Of a stretch of DNA of 64,000 bases, positions 37,432 to 45,075 are shown in pieces (positions within the stretch are counted from its first letter, which is position 1; every line of letters starts with the position of its first letter). The notes under the pieces were generated by a model that saw only the letters and a list, made by a program, of their open reading frames with translations, did no database searches and had not been told where the DNA came from. Source of the DNA: JBBRHQ01 sp963725315 (GTDB lineage: Bacteria > Actinomycetota > Thermoleophilia > Solirubrobacterales > 70-9); assembly GCA_963725315.1 (NCBI GenBank), contig CAVRYA010000003.1, positions 62,001 to 126,000 on the forward strand, read 5' to 3'. Made by a program: the position numbers and the translations under genes.

Positions 37432-38665
37432 ATGTCAGTTGAGAGCTTGAGGTGCAAGGAGTGCGGGGCGGCCTATCCGCTGGAGGCGCTGTTCGTCTGC
37501 TCGGAGTGCTTCGGCCCGCTCGAGGTCGCCTACGACAGGTCGGGCCTCGACCCGGCCGAGGCGAAGCGGCGGATCCAGGCCGGCTCGCGAGGGATCTGGC
37601 GCTACGCCGACTTCCTTCCGTTCGAAAGCCGCCCTGCCGATCCGCTCGAGCCCGGGCTCACCCCGCTGGTCCGCGCCGACCGCCTCGCCGAGCGGCTCGG
37701 CCTCGATGCCGAGGTCTGGGTCAAGAACGACGCTGCCAACCCGACCCACTCGTTCAAGGACCGGGTCGTCGCGGTGGCCACCGCCAAGGCCCGCGAGCTC
37801 GGCTATCGAGACGGTCGCCTGCGCGTCCACCGGCAACCTCGCCAACGCCGTCGCCGCCCGGGCTGCCGCCCTCGGCCTGGATTCCTACGTCTTCGTGCCC
37901 GCCGACCTCGAGGAGCAGAAGCTGATCGCGACCGGGATCTACGGGACCAAGCTGGTCGGCGTGCGCGGCAACTACGACGACGTCAACCGGCTCTGCACCC
38001 AGCTTGCCGAGACGCGCCCCTGGGCATTCGTCAACGTCAACCTCCGTCCCTACTACGCCGAGGGCTCGAAGACCCTCGCCTACGAGACGGTCGAGCAGCT
38101 CGGCTGGGAGCTTCCCGACCGGGTGGTCGCCCCGATCGCCTCGGGATCGCTGTTCACGAAGATCCATCGCGGCTTCGGGGAGTGGATCGACGCCGGCCTC
38201 GTCTCCGGTCGCCAGCCCGTCTTCTGCGGAGCCCAGGCCCGCGGTTGCAGCCCGGTCGCCACCGCCTTCGAGCAGGGCTGGACGATCTGCAAGCCGCAGA
38301 AGCCGCAGACGATCGCCAAGAGCCTGGCGATCGGGGATCCCGCCGACGGCCCCTACGCGGTCGAGCAGGCGCGTCGCAGCGGCGGCTCGATCGACGCCGT
38401 ATCCGACGAGGAGATCCGCGACGGCATCCGGCTGCTGGCCGAGACCACCGGGATCTTCACCGAGACGGCCGGCGGGGTCACCGTCGCTGCCCTCGCCAAG
38501 CTCGCCGAGCGCGGCGACATCGGCGAGGGCGAGCGGGTCGTCACCTACATCACCGGTGAGGGCCTGAAGACGCTCGACGCGGCGCGCGATAGTTTCCACA
38601 TGCACGAGATCGAACCCGATCTCGCCAGCTTCGAGTCCGAGTTCACACAGGAGGTTCCCGCCTGA
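37432..38665 (+). CDS. thrC: Threonine synthase-like PLP enzyme, one frame break
   Basis: About 410 residues. N-terminal rubredoxin-like zinc knuckle (LRCKECGAAYPL, FVCSECFGPLEV), PLP lysine in NPTHSFKDRVVAVA, and ETVACASTGNLANAVAARAA (phosphate loop). Fold-type II enzyme; threonine synthases convert O-phosphohomoserine to threonine. An extra base near 37804 (GGCTATCGAG where GGCTTCGAG is expected) breaks the frame. It is preceded by a SAM-I riboswitch and terminator and followed by a MoaD/ThiS-like gene at a TGATG overlap. The methionine-type control and the sulfur-carrier partner leave open a role in homocysteine rather than threonine formation (inference). Confidence 0.85.
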
Positions 38666-38937
38666 TGGCAGTGAAGGTGAAGATCCCGACCCAGCTCCGC
38701 GCCGCGACCGGCGGCGAGGCCGAGCTGGAAGTCGAGGGGGCGACGGTCGGCGAGGCGCTCGACGCGGTCTTCGACCAACACGACGGCCTGCGCGAACGGA
38801 TCACCCAGGACGGGGACCTGCGCCGCTTCGTCAACGTTTACGTCTCGGGCGAGGACATCCGCTTCACCGACGGGCTCGAGACCGAGGTCTCCGACGGCGA
38901 CGAGGTGACGATTCTTCCCGCCGTCGCCGGCGGCTGA
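38665..38937 (+). CDS. MoaD/ThiS-like ubiquitin-fold sulfur-carrier protein
   Basis: 90 residues ending in the di-glycine tail VAGG needed for adenylation and thiocarboxylation. MAVKVKIPTQLRAATGGEAE, GATVGEALDAVFDQHDGLRE and DGDEVTILPAVAGG match the beta-grasp family. ATG overlaps the stop of the PLP enzyme (TGATG), so the two are translationally coupled and controlled by the same SAM riboswitch. Comparable pairs are CysO-CysM and HcyS-MetY, where the carrier delivers sulfide to a PLP enzyme (established knowledge; its application here is inference). Confidence 0.88.
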   Translation: MAVKVKIPTQLRAATGGEAELEVEGATVGEALDAVFDQHDGLRERITQDGDLRRFVNVYVSGEDIRFTDGLETEVSDGDEVTILPAVAGG

Positions 38938-38970
38938 GCCGACCGACCGGCGAGAGCTGACACGACTCTC

Positions 38971-39010
38971 ACCGTGAGAGGGATTTGAACCCTCGTGGGG
39001 GTCTGCCCCC
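38971..39010 (-). other. tRNA 3'-end-like fragment (T-arm plus variable-arm hairpin)
   Basis: On the minus strand: GAGGG-TTCAAAT-CCCTC, a perfect 5-bp T-stem with a canonical seven-base T-loop (38978-38994), preceded by GGGGG-CAGA-CCCCC (38997-39010), like the long variable arm of a class II (Ser/Leu) tRNA. No matching D-arm, anticodon arm or 5' acceptor strand is present; instead the coding sequence of the nucleotidyltransferase starts here. It may be a remnant of a tRNA gene or of a tRNA-derived attachment site. Confidence 0.5.
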
Positions 39011-39725
39011 GGCGGTGATCCTCTGCGGGGGTCGCGGGACCCGCCTGCGCGAGAAGACCGAGTCGATGCCCAAGGCGCTGGTCGAGATCGGCGGCCGCCC
39101 GATCCTCTGGCACGTGATCGAGATCTACGCCAGCCAGGGATTCGAGCGGTTCGTCCTCTGCACCGGCTACCTGGGAGAGATGATCGAGCGCTTCGTCGCC
39201 GAGGAAGCCTGGCCGGCGAACCTCAGCGTCGAGTGCCTGGAGACCGGCGCCGAAACGCCCACCGGGGGCCGCGTCCTGGCGGCTGCCGAGATTCTCGGGG
39301 ACGGGCCCTTCTGCCTCACCTACGCCGACGGACTCGCCGACATCGACCTCGGCGCCCTGCTCGGCTGCCATCGCTCCCGAGGCGCCATCGCGACCGTCAC
39401 CGTTGTGAGGCCGAACCTGCAGTGGGGGGTCGCCAACCTCGGAGACGGCGACCGGATCGAGGGGTTCACCGAGAAGCCCCGCAGCGATCACTGGATCAAC
39501 GGCGGGTTCTTCTGCTTCGAGCCCGGGGTCGCGGATTACCTCTCCCCGGACAGCGTCCTCGAGCGGGGGCCGCTGGAGCGTCTCGCGGCCGACGGTGAGC
39601 TCGGGGGCTATCGCCACGGGGGCTTCTGGGAGTGCCTCGACACCTACAAGGACGCCGTCACGCTCAACGACCTCTGGCGCTCGGGCGAAGCCCCGTGGGC
39701 CACCGCTATCCTGCCGCCCCCTTGA
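38985..39725 (+). CDS. rfbF: Glucose-1-phosphate cytidylyltransferase-like nucleotidyltransferase (RfbF type)
   Basis: About 246 residues. PPAVILCGGRGTRLREKTES (nucleotide loop GGxGTRL), MPKALVEIGGRPILWHVIEI, CLTYADGLADIDL (catalytic Asp) and INGGFFCFEPGVADYL match RfbF-like enzymes that make CDP-glucose. The best upstream start is TTG 38985, but the first seven residues overlap a tRNA-like fragment, so translation may really begin at the GTG of GTG-ATC-CTC a few codons later. The stop overlaps the next gene (TTGA), giving the familiar cytidylyltransferase/4,6-dehydratase pair. Confidence 0.8.
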   Translation: MNPRGGLPPAVILCGGRGTRLREKTESMPKALVEIGGRPILWHVIEIYASQGFERFVLCTGYLGEMIERFVAEEAWPANLSVECLETGAETPTGGRVLAAAEILGDGPFCLTYADGLADIDLGALLGCHRSRGAIATVTVVRPNLQWGVANLGDGDRIEGFTEKPRSDHWINGGFFCFEPGVADYLSPDSVLERGPLERLAADGELGGYRHGGFWECLDTYKDAVTLNDLWRSGEAPWATAILPPP

Positions 39726-40717
39726 AGCGATCCCTGGTCACCGGCGGGCACGGGTTCGTCGCCTCCCATCTGGCCACCGCGCTGCTGGCGCGCGGCGATT
39801 CGGTGACCGTCCTCGACCGCGGCTCGCCGCCGGTCTCCGGGCTGGCCCTGCAGGGGGTGGAGGCCGAGGTCGAGATGATCCGCGCCGACCTCTGCGACGC
39901 CGAGGTGGTCGATGCCGTCGTGGAGGCCGGAGAGTTCGACGCGGTCTTCCACCTCGCAGCGCAGACGCTCGTCGGCACCGCGATGGCCGATCCGGCGCCG
40001 ACCTTCGAGGCCAACGTACGCGGCAGCTGGATCCTGCTGGAGGCCTGCCGGCGGGCCGACGTGCCGGCGGTCGTGGTCGCGTCCTCGGATAAGGCATACG
40101 GTCCGCAGGAGGAGCTCCCCTACCGTGAGGAGCAACAGCTGCGGCCGGCGAGCCCCTATGAGGCGAGCAAGGCGGCGGCCGACGTGATCGCCCTCAGCTA
40201 CTGGCCCGGCTTCGGCCTCCCGGTTGCGGTCACCCGCTTCGCCAACGTCTACGGCGGCGGCGATCTCAACTTCTCCCGTCTCATCCCCGAGGCGGTCTGC
40301 GCGGTTCTCGAGGGCCGGCGTCCCGTGATTCGCTCCGACGGCAGCCCCGAGCGCGACTTCCTCTTCGTCGACGACGCTGTCGCCGCATACCTGGCGATCG
40401 AGCACGCGGTCGGAGCCGGCGGGCCGGCGGCGGGAGAGGCGCTCAACGCCGGCGGCGGCGAGCCCCACTCGGTGCGCGAGGTGCTGGAGCTGATCGGCGT
40501 AACCGCCGGCACCGGGATCGAGCCGGACATCCGCGGCCTCGGCAACCCCGAGGGGGAGATCGACCGTCAGTACGTCGACGCGGCGAAGCTGCGGAAGTTG
40601 ACCGGCTGGGCCCCCCAGGTCGAGCTGAGCGACGGACTCCGCCGCACCCTCGGCTGGTACCGCGAGCACCCGGGGGTCCGCCCGGCCGCGAGCCCGCCCG
40701 CCGGGCGCAGCGCCTGA
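39722..40717 (+). CDS. rfbG: CDP-glucose 4,6-dehydratase-like extended SDR (RfbG type)
   Basis: 331 residues from TTG 39722, which overlaps the preceding stop. Rossmann SLVTGGHGFVASHLATALLA, DAVFHLAAQTLVGTAMADPA (typical of CDP-glucose dehydratases), catalytic VVASSDKAYG and SPYEASKAAADVIA (Y-x3-K), then FANVYGGGDLNFSRLIPEAV. With the RfbF-like partner it would form CDP-4-keto-6-deoxyglucose, the precursor of 3,6-dideoxyhexoses. No later-step enzyme (RfbH-like) is nearby. GDP-mannose 4,6-dehydratase is the main alternative. Confidence 0.8.
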   Translation: MKRSLVTGGHGFVASHLATALLARGDSVTVLDRGSPPVSGLALQGVEAEVEMIRADLCDAEVVDAVVEAGEFDAVFHLAAQTLVGTAMADPAPTFEANVRGSWILLEACRRADVPAVVVASSDKAYGPQEELPYREEQQLRPASPYEASKAAADVIALSYWPGFGLPVAVTRFANVYGGGDLNFSRLIPEAVCAVLEGRRPVIRSDGSPERDFLFVDDAVAAYLAIEHAVGAGGPAAGEALNAGGGEPHSVREVLELIGVTAGTGIEPDIRGLGNPEGEIDRQYVDAAKLRKLTGWAPQVELSDGLRRTLGWYREHPGVRPAASPPAGRSA

Positions 40718-40748
40718 GGCCCGCCGGGCGGATGCAAGACTGAGTCCC

Positions 40749-41480
40749 ATGTGCGGGCGCTTCACGGTCACCACCAAGGACTCCAAGAAGGTCGCCGACC
40801 GCTTCCAGGTCGAGCTGGAGGAGGCGCTGGCCGGCAAGGGGATGGAGTCGGCGGGCGGCCGCTTCAACGTCGCACCCACCCAGGAGGTCCTCGCCGTGCG
40901 CTCCTCCCCGGAGCCCGAGGAGGCGAAGGAGGGGCACCGTGAGGCGCGGATGATGCGCTGGGGCCTGGTCCCGATCTGGGCCAAGGACCTCAAGGTCGGC
41001 TACCGGATGATCAACGCGAAGACCGAGCGGCTGCTGGAGAGCAAGGCATACGCTCCGTTGGTCGGCAAGTTCCGCCACCGCTGCCTGATCGTCGCCGACG
41101 GCTTCTACGAGTGGCTGAAGGCCGAGGACCCGAAGCAGCCGCGCCAGCCGTGGCGCTTCACGGTCGATGGCGGCGAGCCCTTCGCCTTCGCCGGGATCTG
41201 CACCCGCAAGGAGTGGGAGGGCGAGTGGCTCTATAGCTGCACGATCATCACCACGACCCCGAACCCCCTCGTCGCCAAGGTCCACGACCGGATGCCGGCG
41301 ATCCTTCCCGGCACCGAGGCCGAGGCCGCCTGGCTCGACCCGGGGTTGAGCGCCGAGGAGGCGGTGGCGATGTGTGGGCCGCTGGATGCCTCGCGGATGC
41401 AGAGCGCCCCCGCCAACCCGAAGCTGAACAAGGTCGGCAAGGGGATCGAGGGGCCCGAGCTGCTGCTCGCGCCCGCCTGA
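40749..41480 (+). CDS. SRAP domain protein (YedK/HMCES family)
   Basis: 243 residues. MCGRFTV places the catalytic Cys at position 2, which forms the thiazolidine cross-link with abasic sites. RFNVAPTQEVLAVRS, MMRWGLVPIWAKD, INAKTERLLESKAYAPL, CLIVADGFYEWLK (catalytic Glu) and HDRMPAILPG (catalytic His) complete the family. It protects abasic sites in single-stranded DNA (family knowledge). Single gene, ATG 9 codons after the upstream stop. Confidence 0.93.
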   Translation: MCGRFTVTTKDSKKVADRFQVELEEALAGKGMESAGGRFNVAPTQEVLAVRSSPEPEEAKEGHREARMMRWGLVPIWAKDLKVGYRMINAKTERLLESKAYAPLVGKFRHRCLIVADGFYEWLKAEDPKQPRQPWRFTVDGGEPFAFAGICTRKEWEGEWLYSCTIITTTPNPLVAKVHDRMPAILPGTEAEAAWLDPGLSAEEAVAMCGPLDASRMQSAPANPKLNKVGKGIEGPELLLAPA

Positions 41481-42216
41481 TCAGAACCGCCCGGCGGTGC
41501 TCGCGACGACCTTCCGCTTCCCGTCGGCGACCCGGCAGAAGATCTTCGCCCCCGCATGGGCGGTCGTCCTCCAGAGCGTCGCGAAGCCGAGCCATACGGC
41601 GCGCCCGGGGCGGGTGACGTCGGTGAGGACCCAGTTCCAGGTCTGTTCTCCCTGCCGGTAGGGACCCCACTCGACCTTGATTCCCGGCGCCGTGGTGAAG
41701 CTCCCGAGGGTGTCGCTCGAGGGGCACAACGACGGTGTCGGTGCCCTTGGCGTAGAAGCGCACGATCGACCCCTCGGGCACACTCTGGTCGCCTAGCTCC
41801 TCGCTCGGCAGGGGGTAGGAGGCGCGCTTCCCGGGGGTGCGGCCGAGCACCGAGGGCCGCGGCACCGAGATCGTGCAGCTCGCGGTGGCGCGATCGTCAG
41901 CGCGCGCCGTCTCCAAGCGGAGCCGGGCATTGACCTCGTAGAGGCGGTAGCCGCTGGCGTTTGCGCGGGTCGTGTCGAGCTGGCCGTCGACGATCTTCGC
42001 CGTCACCCCTTGGGCCGACGCGGAGGCCGAGTCGGGGATCCGGGCCGAGTCGTCCCACTCGAGGTGGACACCGCCGGCGTACTCGCTCGTGCTCAGCAGC
42101 GCCGTCGCGGCGCTGAGGACGGCGCCGGCGAGGACGATCGCGATCGCCCCCAGGGGGATGTCGAGGTCAGGACGGCGCACCGGGCGGCCAAGATATCCCG
42201 CTTCCGGCACCAACAC
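41481..42216 (-). CDS. Unrecognised membrane-anchored protein, one frame break
   Basis: About 244 residues. One N-terminal transmembrane helix (LGAIAIVLAGAVLSAATALL) is followed by an extracytoplasmic domain: LYEVNARLRLETARADDRAT, FYAKGTDTVVVP, and after a frame switch near 41715 KVEWGPYRQGEQTWNWVLTD and TAHAGAKIFCRVADGKRKVV. GTG 42216 or GTG 42210 are the likely starts. No family recognised. It converges with the SRAP gene (stops adjacent) and is divergent from a small zinc-ribbon gene. Confidence 0.6.
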
Positions 42217-42472
42217 CGCGCCGGCAAACACGAATACGTGCGGCCCCGTCGCCGAGGCGAGCGGGGCCGCACGACTCCACCGGGCGATTTCCCGCCCGCG
42301 AACCGATTGCCCGCTCCTCGGCGCCCCAAACGCGGCAATCCGGTGTTGCGCCTGCGGGGTTCGGCACATAAGATCGGCAGAGACCCCATTGACGCTTCGG
42401 GCCGACAGCGCATCGCGCCAGAGCCATCGGGCGGGGGAGGCGCCAGGATCGACCGGAAGGAGGAGGAGGACG

Positions 42473-42697
42473 TTGTATCGCTGCAGCCGCTGCGGCGCCG
42501 GCTTCAACCCACGGACTCCGCTGGAGATGGACCTCTGCCCGCGGTGCCTGGCCAAGCACAGGATTGCCTCGCCTCTGGCGCCCGAGACCGCGGCGCGATC
42601 AGGTGGCGGCGACCGCCGCAGGACCAACCAGGCGGCCTCGGCACGCCGCCGGCTCGAGGAGCGCCGTATGCAGGAGGGTCCGGGCCCAGGACCGTAG
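42473..42697 (+). CDS. Small zinc-ribbon protein, TTG start
   Basis: 74 residues. YRCSRCGAGFNPRTPLEMDL followed by CPRCLAKH gives two CxxC knuckles (a four-Cys zinc ribbon), then a charged Arg-rich tail. The start TTG 42473 follows an excellent ribosome binding site (AGGAGGAGGA at 42461-42470) with only a 2-base gap. No ATG or GTG fits. A nucleic-acid- or protein-binding role is possible; no specific function recognised. Confidence 0.65.
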   Translation: MYRCSRCGAGFNPRTPLEMDLCPRCLAKHRIASPLAPETAARSGGGDRRRTNQAASARRRLEERRMQEGPGPGP

Positions 42698-42717
42698 GGT
42701 GCCGACGGTCGGCTCGC

Positions 42718-43131
42718 CTACCTGCCGACTCCGGCGACCTCCAGCGCTTCCTCCTTCGAGCGAAAACCGAGGGTCGCCCGATGGATCGCCCCCTGCTCGA
42801 ACTCGTAGAGGTCGAACTGGTCACTGTCCACCGAGATCCCGCTCGCATCACCGTGGCCGCGCCAGTGAGCGTGGACGACGAGCGAGTCGCCCGCCTCGAT
42901 CCACTCGGAGACCTCCACCTGGAGCTCGTCGAACACCGAGGTCCAGAGGAAGAGGACCTCGCGGATCCGATCGGTCCCCCGCACCACCGGATCCTGCCCG
43001 GGGGCGTTGAGCAGGTCGCGTAGCTCGGCTTCCGGGGAGAAATGGGCCAGGCCCGTCTCGACCTCGCCCCGGTTGAACGCCTCGTTCAGCCGTTTCCCGA
43101 TCTCGACGTTCCTTCGGGACGTTCCCGCCAA
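42718..43131 (-). CDS. SnoaL/NTF2-like fold protein
   Basis: About 137 residues from TTG 43131. ENVEIGK-type start (RRNVEIGKRLNEAFNRGEV), PEAELRDLLNAPGQDPVVRG, IEAGDSLVVHAHWRGHGDA and the C-terminal FRSKEEALEVAG match the small SnoaL-like proteins that are very abundant in Solirubrobacterales. The open frame continues upstream without homology, so the TTG is chosen. Substrate unknown. Lies 24 bp after the 2TM gene. Confidence 0.72.
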   Translation of the reverse strand: MAGTSRRNVEIGKRLNEAFNRGEVETGLAHFSPEAELRDLLNAPGQDPVVRGTDRIREVLFLWTSVFDELQVEVSEWIEAGDSLVVHAHWRGHGDASGISVDSDQFDLYEFEQGAIHRATLGFRSKEEALEVAGVGR

Positions 43132-43154
43132 ATATGGCTTCGCTTCGGCCGGGA

Positions 43155-43436
43155 TCAACCGCGCAGGCGCTCGCTCTCGCGCTGGATCTCGGACTCGCTG
43201 ATCGGCTTGCGCCCGTAGACGTCCCAGGCGTTTGCCGCCAGGCCGATTCCCCAACCGCCGAGAACGAAGGCCGGCCAGAAGAAGCCCGCCCCGCTTATCG
43301 CCCAGATCCCGATCAGGAAGGCGTTGACGAGCACGTAGATCAGCACGTGCGCACGGAAGTCCCGCTTCTTCTTCAGGTTCCCGATCGCCTGCTCTCGCAG
43401 CTCCGCCTCGGACTGGGGTGCTAGATCCTGCTCCAC
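43155..43436 (-). CDS. 2TM-domain small membrane protein
   Basis: About 93 residues from GTG 43436. EAELREQAIGNLKKKRDFRA precedes two hydrophobic helices (HVLIYVLVNAFLIGIWAI and FFWPAFVLGGWGIGLAANAW) and a tail NAWDVYGRKPISESEIQRES; the RDFRAHVLIYVLVN pattern is that of the 2TM domain family (PF13239), often fused to or beside sensor kinases. Here it stands alone, upstream of the SnoaL gene. Function unknown. Confidence 0.8.
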   Translation of the reverse strand: MEQDLAPQSEAELREQAIGNLKKKRDFRAHVLIYVLVNAFLIGIWAISGAGFFWPAFVLGGWGIGLAANAWDVYGRKPISESEIQRESERLRG

Positions 43437-43551
43437 ACCCCGATTTCTAGCACCAGAGTCCGGTTCGCCGCGCAAGCGCGGCGGGCTCCGTCTCGTTGTA
43501 TTGGAGAACGTCCCCGCCGGAACCCTTCAATCGGCAGGGGCGAATGCGCGA

Positions 43552-43577
43552 GAAGCCCCTTCCGCGGGAGGGGCTTC
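43552..43577. terminator. Hairpin, probable bidirectional terminator
   Basis: Perfect 9-bp stem GAAGCCCCT / AGGGGCTTC with loop TCCGCGGG. It lies just beyond the 3' end of the small gene at 43648-43908 on the minus strand. There is no clear T-run, so termination is likely but not certain. Confidence 0.5.
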
Positions 43578-43647
43578 CCGTGCGTGCCGGGGCCGGCATC
43601 CCTCAGCTCTGGCGGCCTTTGCGGCGAGGCGGCGAGGCGGCGAGGCC

Positions 43648-43908
43648 TCAGATGGTTGCCTGCCTGGCCCGCAGGTCGACGCTCACCGCATAGTTGCTGC
43701 GCGGCCCGAGGTAGTCCCAGAGCACCTCCTCGGCCGCCTGGGCGTCGCGGGCGGTGGCGACGACCACCATTCGCTCTCCATCGGCTCCCGAGCCCGGGTA
43801 GTAGGTGCTGATGTGAGGTCCCAGCACCCTGACCGCATCCGAGCGCTCCATCTCCGCGAGCGCGGACCCGAGCCCGCGGCCCTCGATCACGAAGGTGAAA
43901 TCGCCCAT
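43648..43908 (-). CDS. Small unrecognised soluble protein
   Basis: 86 residues, intact. MGDFTFVIEGRGLGSALAEM, VRVLGPHISTYYPGSGADGE, RMVVVATARDAQAAEEVLWD and LGPRSNYAVSVDLRARQATI suggest a small alpha/beta fold with no signal peptide. Monocistronic, with a hairpin after it. I do not recognise a family. Confidence 0.6.
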   Translation of the reverse strand: MGDFTFVIEGRGLGSALAEMERSDAVRVLGPHISTYYPGSGADGERMVVVATARDAQAAEEVLWDYLGPRSNYAVSVDLRARQATI

Positions 43909-44021
43909 CGCCCGAAACTATCCGCTGGTGCGGAAGCTGTGAGCAGGACCAGCCATCTTTCCTACTGCCGGCCCGCGGCCGAGCACCTCGGCGCCGCGAC
44001 CGCCGAGAACGGCTCCCTATC

Positions 44022-44996
44022 GTGGGGCCCATGAACCGACGCGGCAAGTCGGATGCGGGGCGATCCCGGAGGCATCGGGTCCGCTGGGCCTGGCTGCTCG
44101 GCGCGCTGGCAGTGGCGGCTGCTGTCGTGGCCGGGTCGCTGCGGCTGGGGGTCTCGAGCGCCGGTTCGAACCGCGCGACCCCTGCCGGCGCCGTATGGCG
44201 ACCGGCCCCGGGCACGACCTGGCAGTGGCAGATCGTCGGTCGGATCGGTCGGCTGCGGGGGGTGGAGATGTACGACGTCGACCTCCAGGACGCCGTCCCC
44301 TCGGCGCGGAACGTGAGGGTGCGGGGCTTCGGCTCGGCCCGCTGGCCGAAGGGCGTCAACGCGGGGATCGTCGAGCGCCTGCATTCCCGCGGGAAGGTCG
44401 CGATCTGCTACCTCGACACGGGCGCCTGGGAGCGATACCGCCCCGACGCGAGACTCTTTCCCGCTCGCGTCATCGGCCGCTCCACCGGCTGGTCGGGTGA
44501 GCGCTGGCTCGATATCCGGCGCTCTGCCTGGAAGCGCTTCGCGCCGATCATCTGGGCGCGCCTGCGCCTGGCCCGATCGATCGGCTGCGACGGGGTCGAG
44601 CCCGACGAGAACAACCCGCTGGGCAACGACCCAGGGTTCCGGATCTCCAAGAGGGCGGAGCGCGGTTGGTACCTGAAGGTGGCCAGGGAGGCGCACGCCC
44701 GGCGGCTCTCGGTCGGGATGAAGAACGGCGTCGAGGTGCTCGACCGCCGCCTGGCGAGGGCCTTCGACTGGTCGCTGAACGAGGAGTGCTTCTACTACCA
44801 CGAGTGCGGCCGCGAGCAGCCCTTCATCGACGCAGGCAAGGCGGTCTTCCAGACCGAGTACGTCGACGATTGGAGGCACCGGGGCCTTCACAGCCTCGCC
44901 GCGGTCGCCCGCCGTGTCTGCCCGGCCTCCAGACGGCTCGACTTCTCGACCCTGGTCAAGCGGCGGGTGCCGGACGCGAGCTTCACCCGCTGCTGA
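44022..44996 (+). CDS. Secreted endo-alpha-1,4-polygalactosaminidase-like protein (GH114/TM1410 type)
   Basis: 324 residues. N-terminal transmembrane/signal helix (WAWLLGALAVAAAVVAGSLRL) then a TIM-barrel: WQWQIVGRIGRLRGVEMYDV, KVAICYLDTGAWERYRPDA, ERWLDIRRSAWKRFAPIIWA, GCDGVEPDENN (acidic residues at the barrel mouth), LSVGMKNGVEVLDRRL, FDWSLNEECFYYHECG. These motifs match the GH114 family, which cuts galactosamine-containing exopolysaccharide. GTG 44022 or ATG 44031. Next gene (GH clan A) follows after 79 bp. Confidence 0.82.
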   Translation: MGPMNRRGKSDAGRSRRHRVRWAWLLGALAVAAAVVAGSLRLGVSSAGSNRATPAGAVWRPAPGTTWQWQIVGRIGRLRGVEMYDVDLQDAVPSARNVRVRGFGSARWPKGVNAGIVERLHSRGKVAICYLDTGAWERYRPDARLFPARVIGRSTGWSGERWLDIRRSAWKRFAPIIWARLRLARSIGCDGVEPDENNPLGNDPGFRISKRAERGWYLKVAREAHARRLSVGMKNGVEVLDRRLARAFDWSLNEECFYYHECGREQPFIDAGKAVFQTEYVDDWRHRGLHSLAAVARRVCPASRRLDFSTLVKRRVPDASFTRC

Positions 44997-45075
44997 CCCG
45001 CTCGGACGCGTCTCCGGCAAGCCGGCTCGTCCTTTTCTCCGTCGTGGGCCGGATTTTCGGAGCTACGATTTGTTC

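Noticed and set aside
37780..37830. Programmed frameshifting in thrC
   Set aside because: No slippery heptamer or downstream structure is evident; a single extra A restores the motif, and similar breaks occur in many unrelated genes.
38971..39060. A complete class II tRNA gene on the minus strand
   Set aside because: Only the T-arm and a variable-arm-like hairpin are present. No anticodon arm, D-arm or 5' acceptor strand pairs with it; kept only as a fragment.
43476..43647. Plus-strand short ORFs in the intergenic region
   Set aside because: No ribosome site or family motif; the region holds only the hairpin at 43552-43577.
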